Of a stretch of 64,000 bases of DNA, positions 34,555 to 46,600 are shown piece after piece. The DNA lies in contig CM066918.1 of the NCBI GenBank assembly GCA_033964015.1, positions 124,001-188,000 of the forward strand, written 5' to 3'. The notes below the pieces were generated by a model. The model was given only the letters and a program-made list of their open reading frames with translations. It did no database searches and was not told where the DNA came from. The translations under genes and the position numbers were made by a program. Positions within the stretch are counted from its first letter, which is position 1. Every line of letters starts with the position of its first letter. Source of the DNA: Scolanthus callimorphus. Taxonomy: Eukaryota > Cnidaria > Anthozoa > Actiniaria > Edwardsiidae.

Positions 34555-34932
34555 CAGGTTTCCGCGTAAATACCTGTATCTGAAACTCATTTTTAAAATA
34601 GAGAAATTTATAATTCTTTGTCCGATCTTTTTATACACACCGCACTCGAGTGGCGGCTGGTGTCGTAGGGATGTACAAAGAAAAATGCGTGTATTTGGCA
34701 AAGATGTCCTTTATTTACCGTATTGCTATGAACATGCGAATCTATGATGACACTGATATACTGCTCACACCTAATATAATATTTTAGCATATTTATATTA
34801 GAAGATGTCAAATTAAAAGAAATGCACTTTTTACATTGAGAAATATATTGACTATTTCAGAAACCTTTTTTGTTATTTCTTTTTCTTCTAAACTTATCTT
34901 GGGGAAGAAGCTATCTGTTTATCCAATATTAT

Positions 34933-37900
34933 CTAATCATCATCATCTGTTTGGATGACTTCGTGCCCAGTTTGTTGCTATGGAGAAAAGAAGATAAAAC
35001 TTTGAAACTTGAGAAACTGGTTTCCTTGAAAATTAAAGGGCTCCTCCCACATATGGACTTTGTACAACGTACGAGAATCCCGACCACTGGGGGTACCCCT
35101 TACAAGAGCTATACGGGTGTGCCGCCAAACGGGGTCCCGATTTCTTCCTCCAGCTGAAGAACGGGGTACCGTTTAGGAACCGTCCACATGTAAACAACAA
35201 CAATTTTGATTTACAGGTATAATTAATTTCTCTTTAGAACGGGGTTCTCATTTTGGGTGCAAAAAAAATTTAACGGGATGGCTTTTCTTCAAAAATCGTT
35301 TTAGAACGGGGTCGGCATTTGAAATTCGCCTATATCAAGCCAAGTACCCCCGCCCTCCCGGACATTTTCTCCATTCTGGTACGCCTCAACAGGCAACCCC
35401 AAAATGAAAGAATATAACTTACAGCGGCAGCTTCTTCTTCCTGTCTTTGGTTGTAGATCTGTGTAAAGAAGTGTACATTTTAATAACACATCGAGACATC
35501 GTCTGAAAAGCACTACAGCATTGTAGTTTTAAATTACCTAAAATATCCCTGGCGTGACAGCCTGCGCAAACGGGCGCTATTTAGCGCTGGCCACTTGCGC
35601 AAAAAACCCTAGTGGCTACCCTAAGCTATGTGGCGTCTCACCTCCTCAGCTTCTTGTCTTTCGTCCTCACTGTACTCGTCCTTGTCTAGTCTTTCCAGAC
35701 GGCCGCAGGGCTATCAGCACTTCTATACGGTAGTCATCTTCATCGGAAACTGGGTTCTCTAATTGATCAATCAGGAAGAGAATTAGTTTGTTACCATGGA
35801 GTTGTTACCATGGAGTTGTTACATCCAAAAAAGAATCGCACCCCAAAAGTTGAAGACCCCAGTTTCAGCTATCCACCCCGGAATTCTAGGTTGCTCTAGG
35901 ACATAGGACCTGCTCTAGATGTAACCGGAACTTTGTCTTCGCTAGTTTTTAACCTATCGCCCTTAAACTTAATCCGAGCCGCAAGTGTTTAACCCTGTGG
36001 TAGAGGCCTCTTTCCTCTGTATTTCACTGGGCTGAGCATTTCCTTTGGCTGAGCGAAATACATAGAAAAGTCAGAAAAGAGGCCTCTGCCAGCAGACTAC
36101 ACATTTTTTTAAGCCAAAAAATCGAGCTTTTCAAGTCTCAATATTGAAACTCCGGGTTCTCCATTTTAGGACCATAATAGAATATATATTCTATTCTATA
36201 GAATTTTAGTCAGCCAAGGATTTGCCAGGAATGACTAAACCATAGCCAAGGATTTGCCAGGAATGACTAAACTAAATGAAAATTCCTGATGTCACTCACC
36301 ATTAGAATTAATGCCCTTAGCAATGGAAGACACTTCAGTTTGTTGACTTCTTTGATATCAGAAATTGTATTACCTCTGCAGAAGAAATGTAAAAATGAAT
36401 GAATTTATTTACAACATCTCGTTATATAAATAATTACAAGAATATAAATAAACTAGTTGTAGCTCTCGCTAAAAGTGCCAACGAGCATAGACAAGTGAGA
36501 CATGTTTTGGCCTTTTGAATAATATGGGATTTCATTTGGCCGACTATAGGTCATGTTTAGAGACAGATATCTACCTCTAAATTTTATACATGTAAAGGAT
36601 GCATTTCCATGAGCATATGAACAAGCTGTGATAGCAATGGTTTGTGTAATAATAACAGCGCGAGAAATATATCTTGGCTCGGCTGCTCGTTGGCAATAAA
36701 AATACAAATAATACAAACAAAAAACCATCTGTCAGAAAGTTTAGAAAGTCCATTGTCTGAGTTTTGTGTTTGATTAAAAAATCAAAAAGCAAGATGAAAG
36801 AAATTATAGTCACCTTAAGTTTAAGTATTGTAGGTTCTTCATGTTTTCAGAGAAGCCATCTAACTTGTCAATCTGGTTATCTCGTAAATGTAATTTGCTC
36901 AAGTGTTCTAACCGATCCAGTCCCTCAACACTGCGGATTGTATTAGCACCCTGAAATCACACAAAGGAAGAACCTCTACAAAGACTGTATGGAGTCCTAC
37001 AATTTCTAACATCAATAACAAAAACAACTCACAGCAAATTAGTTCATGTACTAGCTACACGTTCAACTTGGTGTGCCACCTTTATTTTATTTCTTGAAAA
37101 AGACATGCTTTTATATTAAGTAGCTTGCGGTTTACTGGTTCCTTGAGGACTCACCAGATAAAGCTCCTGGAGGTTGGCTAGATTCATGCCTTGTGTGTTC
37201 ATGAGCTTATTTTGTCTCAACTCCAGGAAGGCAAGACGGCTCAGCTTTCCAGGGTCTAGGCCTGTCACCTCAATAATCTCATTAACTGGAAAGAACAATC
37301 ATCATCATCTGTGTTATCAACAACATCAGAATTACCACTGTTATACATCACCACCATCATTATCATCATCATCAAATAATCATGATTAACAACAACAACA
37401 GCATTACAATTAGCATTGGGCTGGGGAGCTTTAACCCCTTCAGTCTCATCTTACTAGCACCCCCTCTTCCAATCAAAAATACCCTCTGAGCATCAGCTTG
37501 TTTTGATTACCATTGTCATATGACCATTATCATGCCATCTCATAGGATTTGCTCATCACTTACAAGACAGGTTAAGACGTTCCAGTAAAGGATGATTAAT
37601 CCCTTCTGTGTCCATGATTTTGTTATTGGCAAAGCTGGCAATTTGTAGATAGGGAAGCTGTGAAATGGGACAGTTGAAATAATTATAGATGTAAGTACTT
37701 CCAGCTAATGTATGGAGCTACTGTGTTAACAAAACTGAAATAATTTAACTTCAAGGAAATTTTACAATGTTTCCAAGACATTGCAATATTGCCTTCTTCA
37801 GTTGTGGCACCTGGCTGTCTGGCTTGAAATTCTTGAAATTGACGGCTGAAATTCAGGCTCCAGGGCATATGCAGTATCTACATCGAAAGACCTCAAATTT

Positions 37901-40317
37901 TCACCATATCATGTTGAAAGCATTCTTTACAAATTTCAGTTGTTTTTTTTATAATTAGTGTTTGAAAGGTTTGCTGTTTTCGCTGACCATGTCCCTTTAA
38001 GTGTGTAGGACAGAAACTTCTTCGAGACAGAAAACTGAACGCATTTTCTAAATGCTTGCAGCAATTTCATTGGCGTTTTGGCACATGTTGATTCAAAACA
38101 AGTGGCAATGTTTACCGTGGCAATCATGCCTTGGCAATCATGCCTTTGGAGCACAAAAATAAATAAAATAGCAGATAGCAGTAGTGGTGTACCTCATCAA
38201 GTTTTGCAGAGTGCAGAGCATTTCTATCAGCCTTGAGGGTGAGGAGATGAGTGAGTGAATTCAAGGGTGAAATGTCCTTGAGTGTGTTACCACTTATATC
38301 CTAAAACATACAAAAACATTAATAATCACTCCAATATAAGCACCCTAGTAGCAAATGGCAAAATTCACAATTATTAGAGAACATGTAAATGCAGCTTCTT
38401 ACCACATATCTCAAATGAATAAAGCAATTTAAAACACTGATGTCTGTTAATTCTCTGAAAATTAAATGACAAAAAAGGGCATATGACATACTTAATCTCC
38501 ATGAGACAATGAAATAACATTTAAGTTGACAATATGACAATAGATAGACTCTATTTTTGGGGTGAGGGTGCTTTGTCGGGAACTTTCGATTTTACCCCTA
38601 AAAGGTACCAATAGTATAATTTGGGTCACGTCACACAAAAAGGGCCCGGATGACATCACAAAAATCACCTAAAATTTAACTTTGAAATTCTAATATCTAA
38701 ACATGTCTGCATCATGTTTGAACCATATGGCTTGATATTTGCTTTTTCAAAGTACTGTTTTTACACAAAGTCAAACAATGAAAATATGTCATCCGGGCCC
38801 TTTTCACATGACGTGGCCCATTTAGTACCACAACTCATGGTAGTCCCATCAGTTGCTAATGGCAAACTGCTATCAATGAGACCCCACTCAGCGAGTTATT
38901 AAAAACTTACAATACTGTCTATAAAATTTATTCATTAAAATCTACATAATTATAATTTAGTAGTATTTACAATTGTTATTTAAATGTATTTACATATTAT
39001 GTAAAAAAAAACAAATTTGTACATTTATCTGGAATGCAGTTATTAGGTTATTTAGCAAAACCAGAGGATTATTTTGCCTATTTCTTGTGAAGGCATTTAA
39101 GCTCCCTATATCAACCCTAAAATTGTGACAGAGCCACTTTAAAGACTTGTAGTTGCTTACTTGTCATGTATATCCAGTCGCACATATGCATGTGCCAAGC
39201 CATTTCCAGTTTTGCAGAGTAGAGATAAACTGTCTGCTAACATCTCCTCTGTCAAAGGATTTTCTGGAGTTTTCTGAAAATTAATTGTTGATTGTAAACC
39301 CCAACATAATCATGGAACAGCTTAAAAATATTATGATAGGTAAGCTGATTCTGCACAATATCCACCTGTGGTACTGGTAGCAAGAGAAAACAAACCTCTT
39401 GACCAATCAGCGCTTGGAAATTCTTATAATCACTTGAGTAATTACCCTCGATTTCATCTAAGCGAATACACTTGAAAAGAAAACCGCCACTAATTAGTGA
39501 AACTTTGACGTTTGCCACACCAACTTTGTGATTTTGGCATGTAAACATTACGGTAAATTTACCAAACCATTAGAATTTGTGCCAGATTCGGCGGGGAAAA
39601 CATGATAATTCGTACAAATGCTTTTGGACGTAATTATAAACCAAAGTTTGTATCACTTGAAGCTTTTAACCTGGCAAATGTCAAAGTTTGATGCACCAAA
39701 CTCCAAAGTTTGAAGCACCAAACTGTCTGATTTTAGACATCAAAACTTTGAGGTACCGCCCCTAATTAGTGGCGTTTTTCTTTTCAAGTGTATTCGCTTA
39801 GATGAAATCGACAGTATTAACAACCACAGCTCACATGGTTGAAACCCAGTTTGCCAGATCAAATGACCTGCTTGAATTGAATGGCCTGATGATGTTTTAG
39901 CTCAAAAGGTGGAGAGTTCATGATTACCATCTTGGTGAAAATAGGGTGTACAAGTTTGAATTCAGACAGGGTCAGAAATTCATTAGACCTGGTCAGAGTT
40001 TCATGTTAGAACTTTAGGCAGGGTCAGAGTTTGAAAATGACAACATAACATGATTGTATTTTATCTGATAATGGGACTCCTCATACCCTGCCTCATGGCG
40101 AAAATAAAGATGTTCGCCCCGTAAAGCACGTTTGTCACCTCTGACCTTTGTCATATATCCTTGAAATTGTTTAAGCAAACATAATCTAATTCAATGGCCA
40201 AGAAATTTAAAATACTCAAATAAATGGTCATGTTACCTCGGCATTGCCATCTTCTTCTTCGTTCTCGTCGTCCAACACCGGTTCATCAACGCCTTCTTGG
40301 TCTTCAAAATCGGACAT
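34933..40317 (-). CDS. LRRC23: LRRC23, leucine-rich repeat protein of the ciliary radial spoke
   Basis: Eleven exons on the minus strand: 40237-40317, 39161-39273, 38403-38454, 38193-38300, 37564-37657, 37155-37285, 36814-36950, 36300-36375, 35642-35756, 35423-35458 and 34933-34977, about 328 residues (human about 343). An acidic N-terminus is followed by LTEEMLADSLSLLCKTGNGL, AHAYVRLDIHD, and then leucine-rich repeats: LTDISVLNCFIHLRYV, DTEGINHPLLERLNLS, EVTGLDPGKLSRLAFLELRQ, and LHLRDNQIDKLDGFSENMKN. These match LRRC23, a radial spoke 3 component needed for motile cilia and sperm. The C-terminus is charged and ends QTDDDD. Exon 9 (35642-35756) begins in frame (NPVSDEDDYRIEVLIAL) but carries one extra base near 35700, after which RLERLDKDEYSEDERQEAEE reads in the next frame. 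All other phases agree. The gene is head to head with REV1. Confidence 0.93.
35060..35365. repeat. Probable MITE with gggggtac ends
   Basis: The phrases actgggggtaccccttac on the left and agtacccccgccctcccgg on the right are roughly inverted. The interior has aacggggtcccgatttc, aacggggtaccgttta and aacggggttctcattt repeats. It lies in the last introns of LRRC23. The boundaries are uncertain. Confidence 0.4.
36200..36272. repeat. Direct duplication of about 35 bp
   Basis: The phrase agccaaggatttgccaggaa followed by tgactaaac occurs twice in tandem, at about 36212 and 36244, in an LRRC23 intron. Confidence 0.85.
38555..38890. repeat. Fragment of the ccctaaaaggtacc repeat family
   Basis: The phrase gtcgggaactttcgatttta followed by cccctaaaaggtacc also occurs near 41049. 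The right side has actcatggtagtcccatc and similar degenerate sequence. A family related to the hAT-like elements is possible. It lies in LRRC23 intron 3. Confidence 0.5.
39447..39812. mobile_element. MITE with about 45-bp inverted repeats in LRRC23 intron 1
   Basis: The left end tcgatttcatctaagcgaat, followed by acacttgaaaagaaaaccgc, is mirrored at the right by gcgtttttcttttcaagtgt and attcgcttagatgaaatcga. The interior has several aaactttg/caaagttt phrases. 366 bp with no coding sequence. Confidence 0.88.
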
Positions 40318-40669
40318 TTTGGAGGATGTAGCGGTGATCTCCTCAAGCTCGGAAAAGTTCTCTAACTCTGGGCTCTACAAAAGTACGAACAAATACTAAA
40401 TTGAGGCAATTTTTAAAATGTTTTCTACTGAAAGTCACAAGGACGTTCGGCTTTTTGCTGCCAAAGGGATTCGTTACTATAGAAACCACTTCCCGCCAAA
40501 ATACAAAATGCGCATGCTCACTAATTTGACGCCGCTGATCTGAGCCGTCGCGCGAGAAACAAAATATTGTGGAACGATTATCACATGCTATCGTAAACTT
40601 ATTAATTTTGTGGAGTTTTTTGACATAATTGATGTCGAGAGAGGATTACAAATCACGTACGAGTTTGCA
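40318..40669. promoter_or_regulatory. Bidirectional promoter region between LRRC23 and REV1
   Basis: The two ATGs (40317 on minus, 40670 on plus) lie 352 bp apart and point away from each other, so both promoters should fall here. No TATA box is apparent. Head-to-head spacing this short suggests a shared promoter, but no initiation site can be read directly. Confidence 0.6.
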
Positions 40670-43600
40670 ATGGATAAACTGGTTAACGCATTAAAAGGGG
40701 ACGAGGCCGGAAAGAGCAAGGAACAGGGGAAAAAAAGGCAGACCTGGGAGATTGGGTAAAGTTGTTACAATTAAATAAGCTTAACTGTAGTTTCATTTTG
40801 GTTTCAATTAAGCTTATACACAAGAGGTTGTGATAACGATGCTGATTTGCTTGGTAATTGGACAAATAGTTTATTATGTGGCGAGTGTTTTTCGCACTAG
40901 TGTCTCGCATTTTTGCTGCAAACACCCTAAAAGATACCATTTTCCGTCTTATACCCTAAAAGATACCTGGAACCCGAATTTTAACCCCTAAAAGATAGCA
41001 CGAGCACCCTAGCCTGATGACATATGAGAGTCCCTATTTTTGGGGTGGGGTGCTTGTCGGGAACTTTCGATTTTACCCCTAAAAGGTACCAAACATGGCG
41101 TCACTTAGTTTATTTTGACCCCTAAAAGCTACCAAAAAGACACATTTTCCCTCATAATTTTCTCTCGTATTTTTTTACGAGGGAAAATACATCTGAAATT
41201 CAGGCTACCAACCAACCAACAAGTGTGATTTGCTAGAACAGACCTCTAACAGGTACCTATCTGGAAAAAATGCAAGTTTTCGAATTTTACCCCTAAGAGT
41301 TACCAGAGGCTTGATTTTAAACCCTAAAAGGTGCGACAAGCACCCCCGCCCCAAAAATATGGGAGTCCCCTCCCCGGGTCCCCCCCCCCCCTGGGTGGCA
41401 AGTACAGTGCCTTATCAAAGTGCCAGTCATTTTTAGCCAGGGGGGATACTCAGATATAAAAATGACAGGGGAGTCCAACATAGTTTTTGGGTATGAAATT
41501 TGTAGTAAAACAGGGTTCGGTATTCATTGGTGCTCAGTGATGTATCTATATATGTTATTGCAGCTTGCCGTGGAAACAGAAATACACTGTTGTGATGACA
41601 CAATTTACAGTGTAAATTGGCAGGAGCACCCAACAAGAAAAATTGGTGCAAAAAAAAAAAAAACTGCCCAAATATCAGTGGGGGGTACTCCACTGATATT
41701 CGGGCAGGGATGTGCCGCCAAGGTCTCCAAAACCTGACCCTATCTGAGACCAAAAATCCTGTTTTTTTATACCCTACCATAGACCTACAGTTAAAATTGT
41801 ATACCCTACCACAGACCTAAAGTTAGTCACCAGGGTTGTCCAGTTGGTCACAATCAAAGCTCAATTTTGTTAATCATGTAAGGGTTTTAAAATAAATTGT
41901 CTCTATTGCTAACTGTGACACAGCATTAATTGAAATTTGTTTGTAGGGTAGACACTGAAATACATTACCCTATCAGAGACTAAGGAAGCGAAAAACGATA
42001 CCCTACAGCAGATCTACTATGGAGCTCAAAAACCATACCATATATGGCGGCACATACCCTTATACCATATAATATGAGGGAGTACCCCCCAACCAGTACA
42101 GTAGCCCCACCATGGAGGGAATTACAAACTATTGTGGGTGGTGAGTCTGTACCCCTACCATGAAGGGAATTTAGCCCAATGACCCTTTTCCTCTCATCTT
42201 ATAATCATTATCTTTTAAACAATTGGTATTTTGTTAATTCCTAATTTTAAGCCCTGGCACCTACCCCACCCTTCAGGATTTCTGAATATATTCCTTCTTG
42301 GCATTACCCACTCTTTACAATTGATATCTTGTATTTTCTCAACAAGGGAGGTTACATGAGAGCAAAAGTGAATAAACTTGACAAGCAATTCATAGAGGAA
42401 ACAAATGCAGTTCTAGCTGAGAGGTAAGTTTTTAACAAATACAGAGATGCCACCCTTTGAAATTGACAGACAGTCCAGTGATTACATTAGTGCATTTAGC
42501 TATTGTTTAGGAAAACTCTGTGCTATAATTATCTTTAGTTACCAGAAACATGTCATTCATTTCCACAGAGGCAAATCTGCACAGATATTCAAAGGAATTG
42601 TTATCCATGTCAATGGCTACACTGGTATGCTACATTATTTTAATGTTTAATGTTAATAAATACCATTAAATTCCCCAAACTGGGGCATGTGATATGCAAA
42701 ATGGAGTTGAACCCTGATTTTATGATATGCCACAAGGGCTGCAAAAATGTATTGTAATATGGGGTATCCTTGTTACAACTGCAAAAGATATTTGATAAAT
42801 TTGTTAGAAACTGAAAACGATCATATTGGTGTGGATGATATGGTCACGAGGATGCCCAAACTTTCAATTGTTTAAAAACCTCAGGAAAAATAACCTTACT
42901 TATCTTATATTAATTTTCTGTCCCCCTTTTCTACTTGCTATTCCTGATTAAGTGATAATAAAGGCAAAGCCATTGAAAACATTGTTGTATCAGTGTCTGG
43001 CTAATTATCAACTTTCCAAGCAAGGACTAATTTTATTGCATAGTCGTTGAATGCTGCATAATACATATTATTATTCAGCAAATCAATGCACTGCCCAAAT
43101 TTGGTCATTGAAACACCAATATCTGTCTTCTGCACATGACATATATCCTGCGATATCCGTCATCTGAGTGATATCTAAGCTCGTAAAAAGTGTGCAAAAG
43201 TAAATCTTTTCTGGGGTGTTTTTATGCTAATGATGCACTGAATAATAAAACTATTATCCTGCTCAATTTTGCAGAATGTTGTCTGATTTAGCCAACTCAG
43301 GACTGCGTCCCTCATTGGCTAAGTATCAGACCATATTCCATTTTGCCATATTTTCTGGATTTTTAAAATGAAATTCTTTTGTTATTCAATGTGGTAATTT
43401 TAAGGACCGTAGCTCTAGTCTGCCTGTTAATGTTTGTTTTAGTGTACTTGCCACAACACTTTTGAGTGTTTTACATGTTTGTCTGTCTGGAGTACCTGTT
43501 TGTTTTAGAGACTTGGCACAACACTTTTACATGTTTGTTTGTCTGCCTGTTTGATTGTCTCCTCATTTTGGTGCATTTTTCTTATATACGATATATAGGT

Positions 43601-46600
43601 TGACATGTTTTGGTTAAACTAAGGACATGTATGATTGTTATTCCAGGACGTGCCGCAAAGGTTCTCAGTAACCTTAACGTGAAACTTGGTGTCATGCTGT
43701 AGCATTCTCCGCAGGAAACTGATGTATCACTTAAAATAAGAGCACCTGCAGGCTCAAAATGAAAACTCATAAATCAAGTGCAAACATCCACTGACAATCG
43801 TAGCAAGTCAGCAGTCAATATTTGTGATACATCATGCTGTGCATTACCAAAGTCTTTGTTCCACCTCATCTGTAACAATCAATGTATCCTAGAGGGGGGT
43901 GGTTTGCAGTTGTCAATAATATGTGTTTTGTTATTATTAACCTCTTAGTTAATCATTTAATCATCTTTGTTAGCAATTTCTTAAAATGAAATATGATTGC
44001 ACATTTGATTGTAGTACAGAAAGAGGTAACCTTATATAACCTAAAAACCCTGATTTAAATGAGATAATAATATCATAATATCTGTTCTATTATATGTCTG
44101 TCTGTCTGTCTATGCTACTAGTTTCCTTTGATAATCATTCTAGTGTTATCTAAAAGCTGATTTTAGTTTGTCAATTGCAATAGTAAATAAATCCTTGTTA
44201 GCTATTTTTAGACCCTTTGTTAGTTCCTTTTATTCCATCCAAGAATCTGATAAAACAGCAGTTGCTGCCTGATGAAACAATTCTAACCGTCTCTATAACT
44301 TAGTGTGAAAATTGTAAAGTTTGACAAACGTGGTACCTAGCAAGAGGAATGCTATATGTTTAACTTTAAGTGGACACGACATTTAGGGCAGATTTTTATC
44401 CATAAGCATAGTTGCAATCACTGTAAGGTAGCTGTAATGGATTGTCTTTACCTTTCTAACTATTGAAGCACGAGCTTTTTTCCGCTTGTTTCTTATCTCC
44501 AATAATCGTTCCATGACTGCTTGATTGGGCGTTTCCCTCACGTTATAGTAGCTACAGTATAAAGGCTCTCGTCTTATCAAAACTACTGCCGTAGTCTCTT
44601 GCTAAATAATATGTGCTAAATGAAATCAGTCAGTTGCTCAACAAAATCGCATTCCAAACCCAACAGGACTCGATAGGTGGCATTGTGCCTCCTGTGCTGT
44701 TTGTAAGGTAACATATTGTGCATTTGAATATGTATCCTGAGAGACTCATTTCTCTACAGTTTCGTTTTTTTCCTAAAATTATTTTTATGCAGCATTCCAG
44801 GTGCTGCCCTTTCATGTTCCAATCAATACAAACTCCAAACCCCCTATCTAAGCGTGCTAGTTACAGCCAATCATATCATGCCTTGTTACGCTGGTGCAGT
44901 CGTCTGGCTTCCCTCAAACGATAACCAGAGTCGCCAGTGACGTTGGGAATTTTTGACATGTCCTTTATATTATTTGTTTAATTTTCTTTTTCGACAGTTT
45001 TGTATAGCAAGAAAAAATGAAAACCAGGGCAAGAATCTGATTGGTTCCGGAACAGCAAAGCCAAAAATGATGTTTTGAAACCGCGGGAAGCGATGATGCA
45101 ACGGTTTTAGCTTTAGTAAAAATGGAACATTTTGGATTGTTTACCCCCGTTTGGCTTATATGTATATGTTTTTCTTCGTGACGCTATTTATTTCTCAGTT
45201 TGTTCACAACGTGTCACTGAGTTTAAAAGCCCTTTCGGCATCCTTCAGATTAACCTTAAAAAGCACTGTCAGTACTTTGCGCTATTAAGTTTGCTTTTAA
45301 ACTTGCGTTAGCCTTCATTGCTACATTTCTTGGAGCTAATTTTTTACTTGATTATAGATAACTAGAGAAAAGTTTATTTACCATTTACTTTGCGGTTCGG
45401 ATTTTCAAATGTTTCCTTGTACTTTCGAAACTCGCTTGCAGGTCATAATAAATTAACAAAACAGAACCATGTGATGTATATTTACCCCCTGACCAAGAGA
45501 TATCTCCAACTCCTCCTCTGAAGAAGAATCATACTCGTAGTCCATGATGCTTGGGTTTGCCTACCGCGCTTTGATCTTGCAAACTTTCCAGTATATTAAT
45601 AAATACTGTTGGGTATAATTTCAAACTCTTCTATAATTCGCATCTCAACACCTGCCGTTTTACCTCATCCATTTTTAACACACTCCATAGTTGCCTTGAC
45701 ACCTTCCAAAATGGTTAATAGCTAATCGGAGAGAACAATAGAAAAGATGAACAAGTTTCAGTTGTTGATAAATTTTTCCCAAAGGCGCATTTTGTCAAGT
45801 GTCACCGTTCGTAATAAGAAATGAAAAATAAATCGCCCCAAGGAAACCATTAGGTGCATCTCCATGTATTCCTGCGTTTCTATTATAAGTTTTATAATTG
45901 GTGTTATAATTAGTGTCAAGTCTGTACTATCAATTTATTTCCAAGTGCTCGTTAATACAAAATCGTGTTCTTTTCAGTTCCCTCGGCAGATGAATTACGT
46001 CGTCTGATTGGCCAACATGGAGGTCGATATCATCAATATTACACTAAATCAGCAGTGACACATATTATCGCCACAAACCTACCTGACTCCAAGTTGCGAG
46101 AACTGAGGTACGTTTTTTATTAGGACCAAATACGGATGTTGGTAGGAGAAGCCAGCCAACAAACTCGCCCCGGCTTTCAGTGGGTCGTCTGCTATGCTTT
46201 TTATTCTCCAGAAGAAGTACCTGGGGAAGAAGATGTTGGGGACCTTTCTATTCCCATCCTGGGGGGATTCGTGAATCCCTTTCTATTGTTCCCATTGAAC
46301 GGGGCTCAGAAATACCATTTTATTGTTCTCATTCCAGGGGGAGAAGGTGGTTCGTCCTGAGTGGATTCTGGACAGCATCGCGCATGACAAGCTGCTGCCT
46401 GTAGCAAACTACTTGTTGTGTAGTGGACGAAAAGCATCACAATCAGCTCTCAGTTTTAATAGGACCAATAACAGCGCGTCAAACAATGCGAGGGTAGACT
46501 CTGTTTTGGTACGAAATAGACGCGAACTGTCAAAGTGTGCATCAGGGCAGGTTGAAGAGGGGAGTGATGTCTCTAAGGTAGACTTGAGTGACAATAATAG

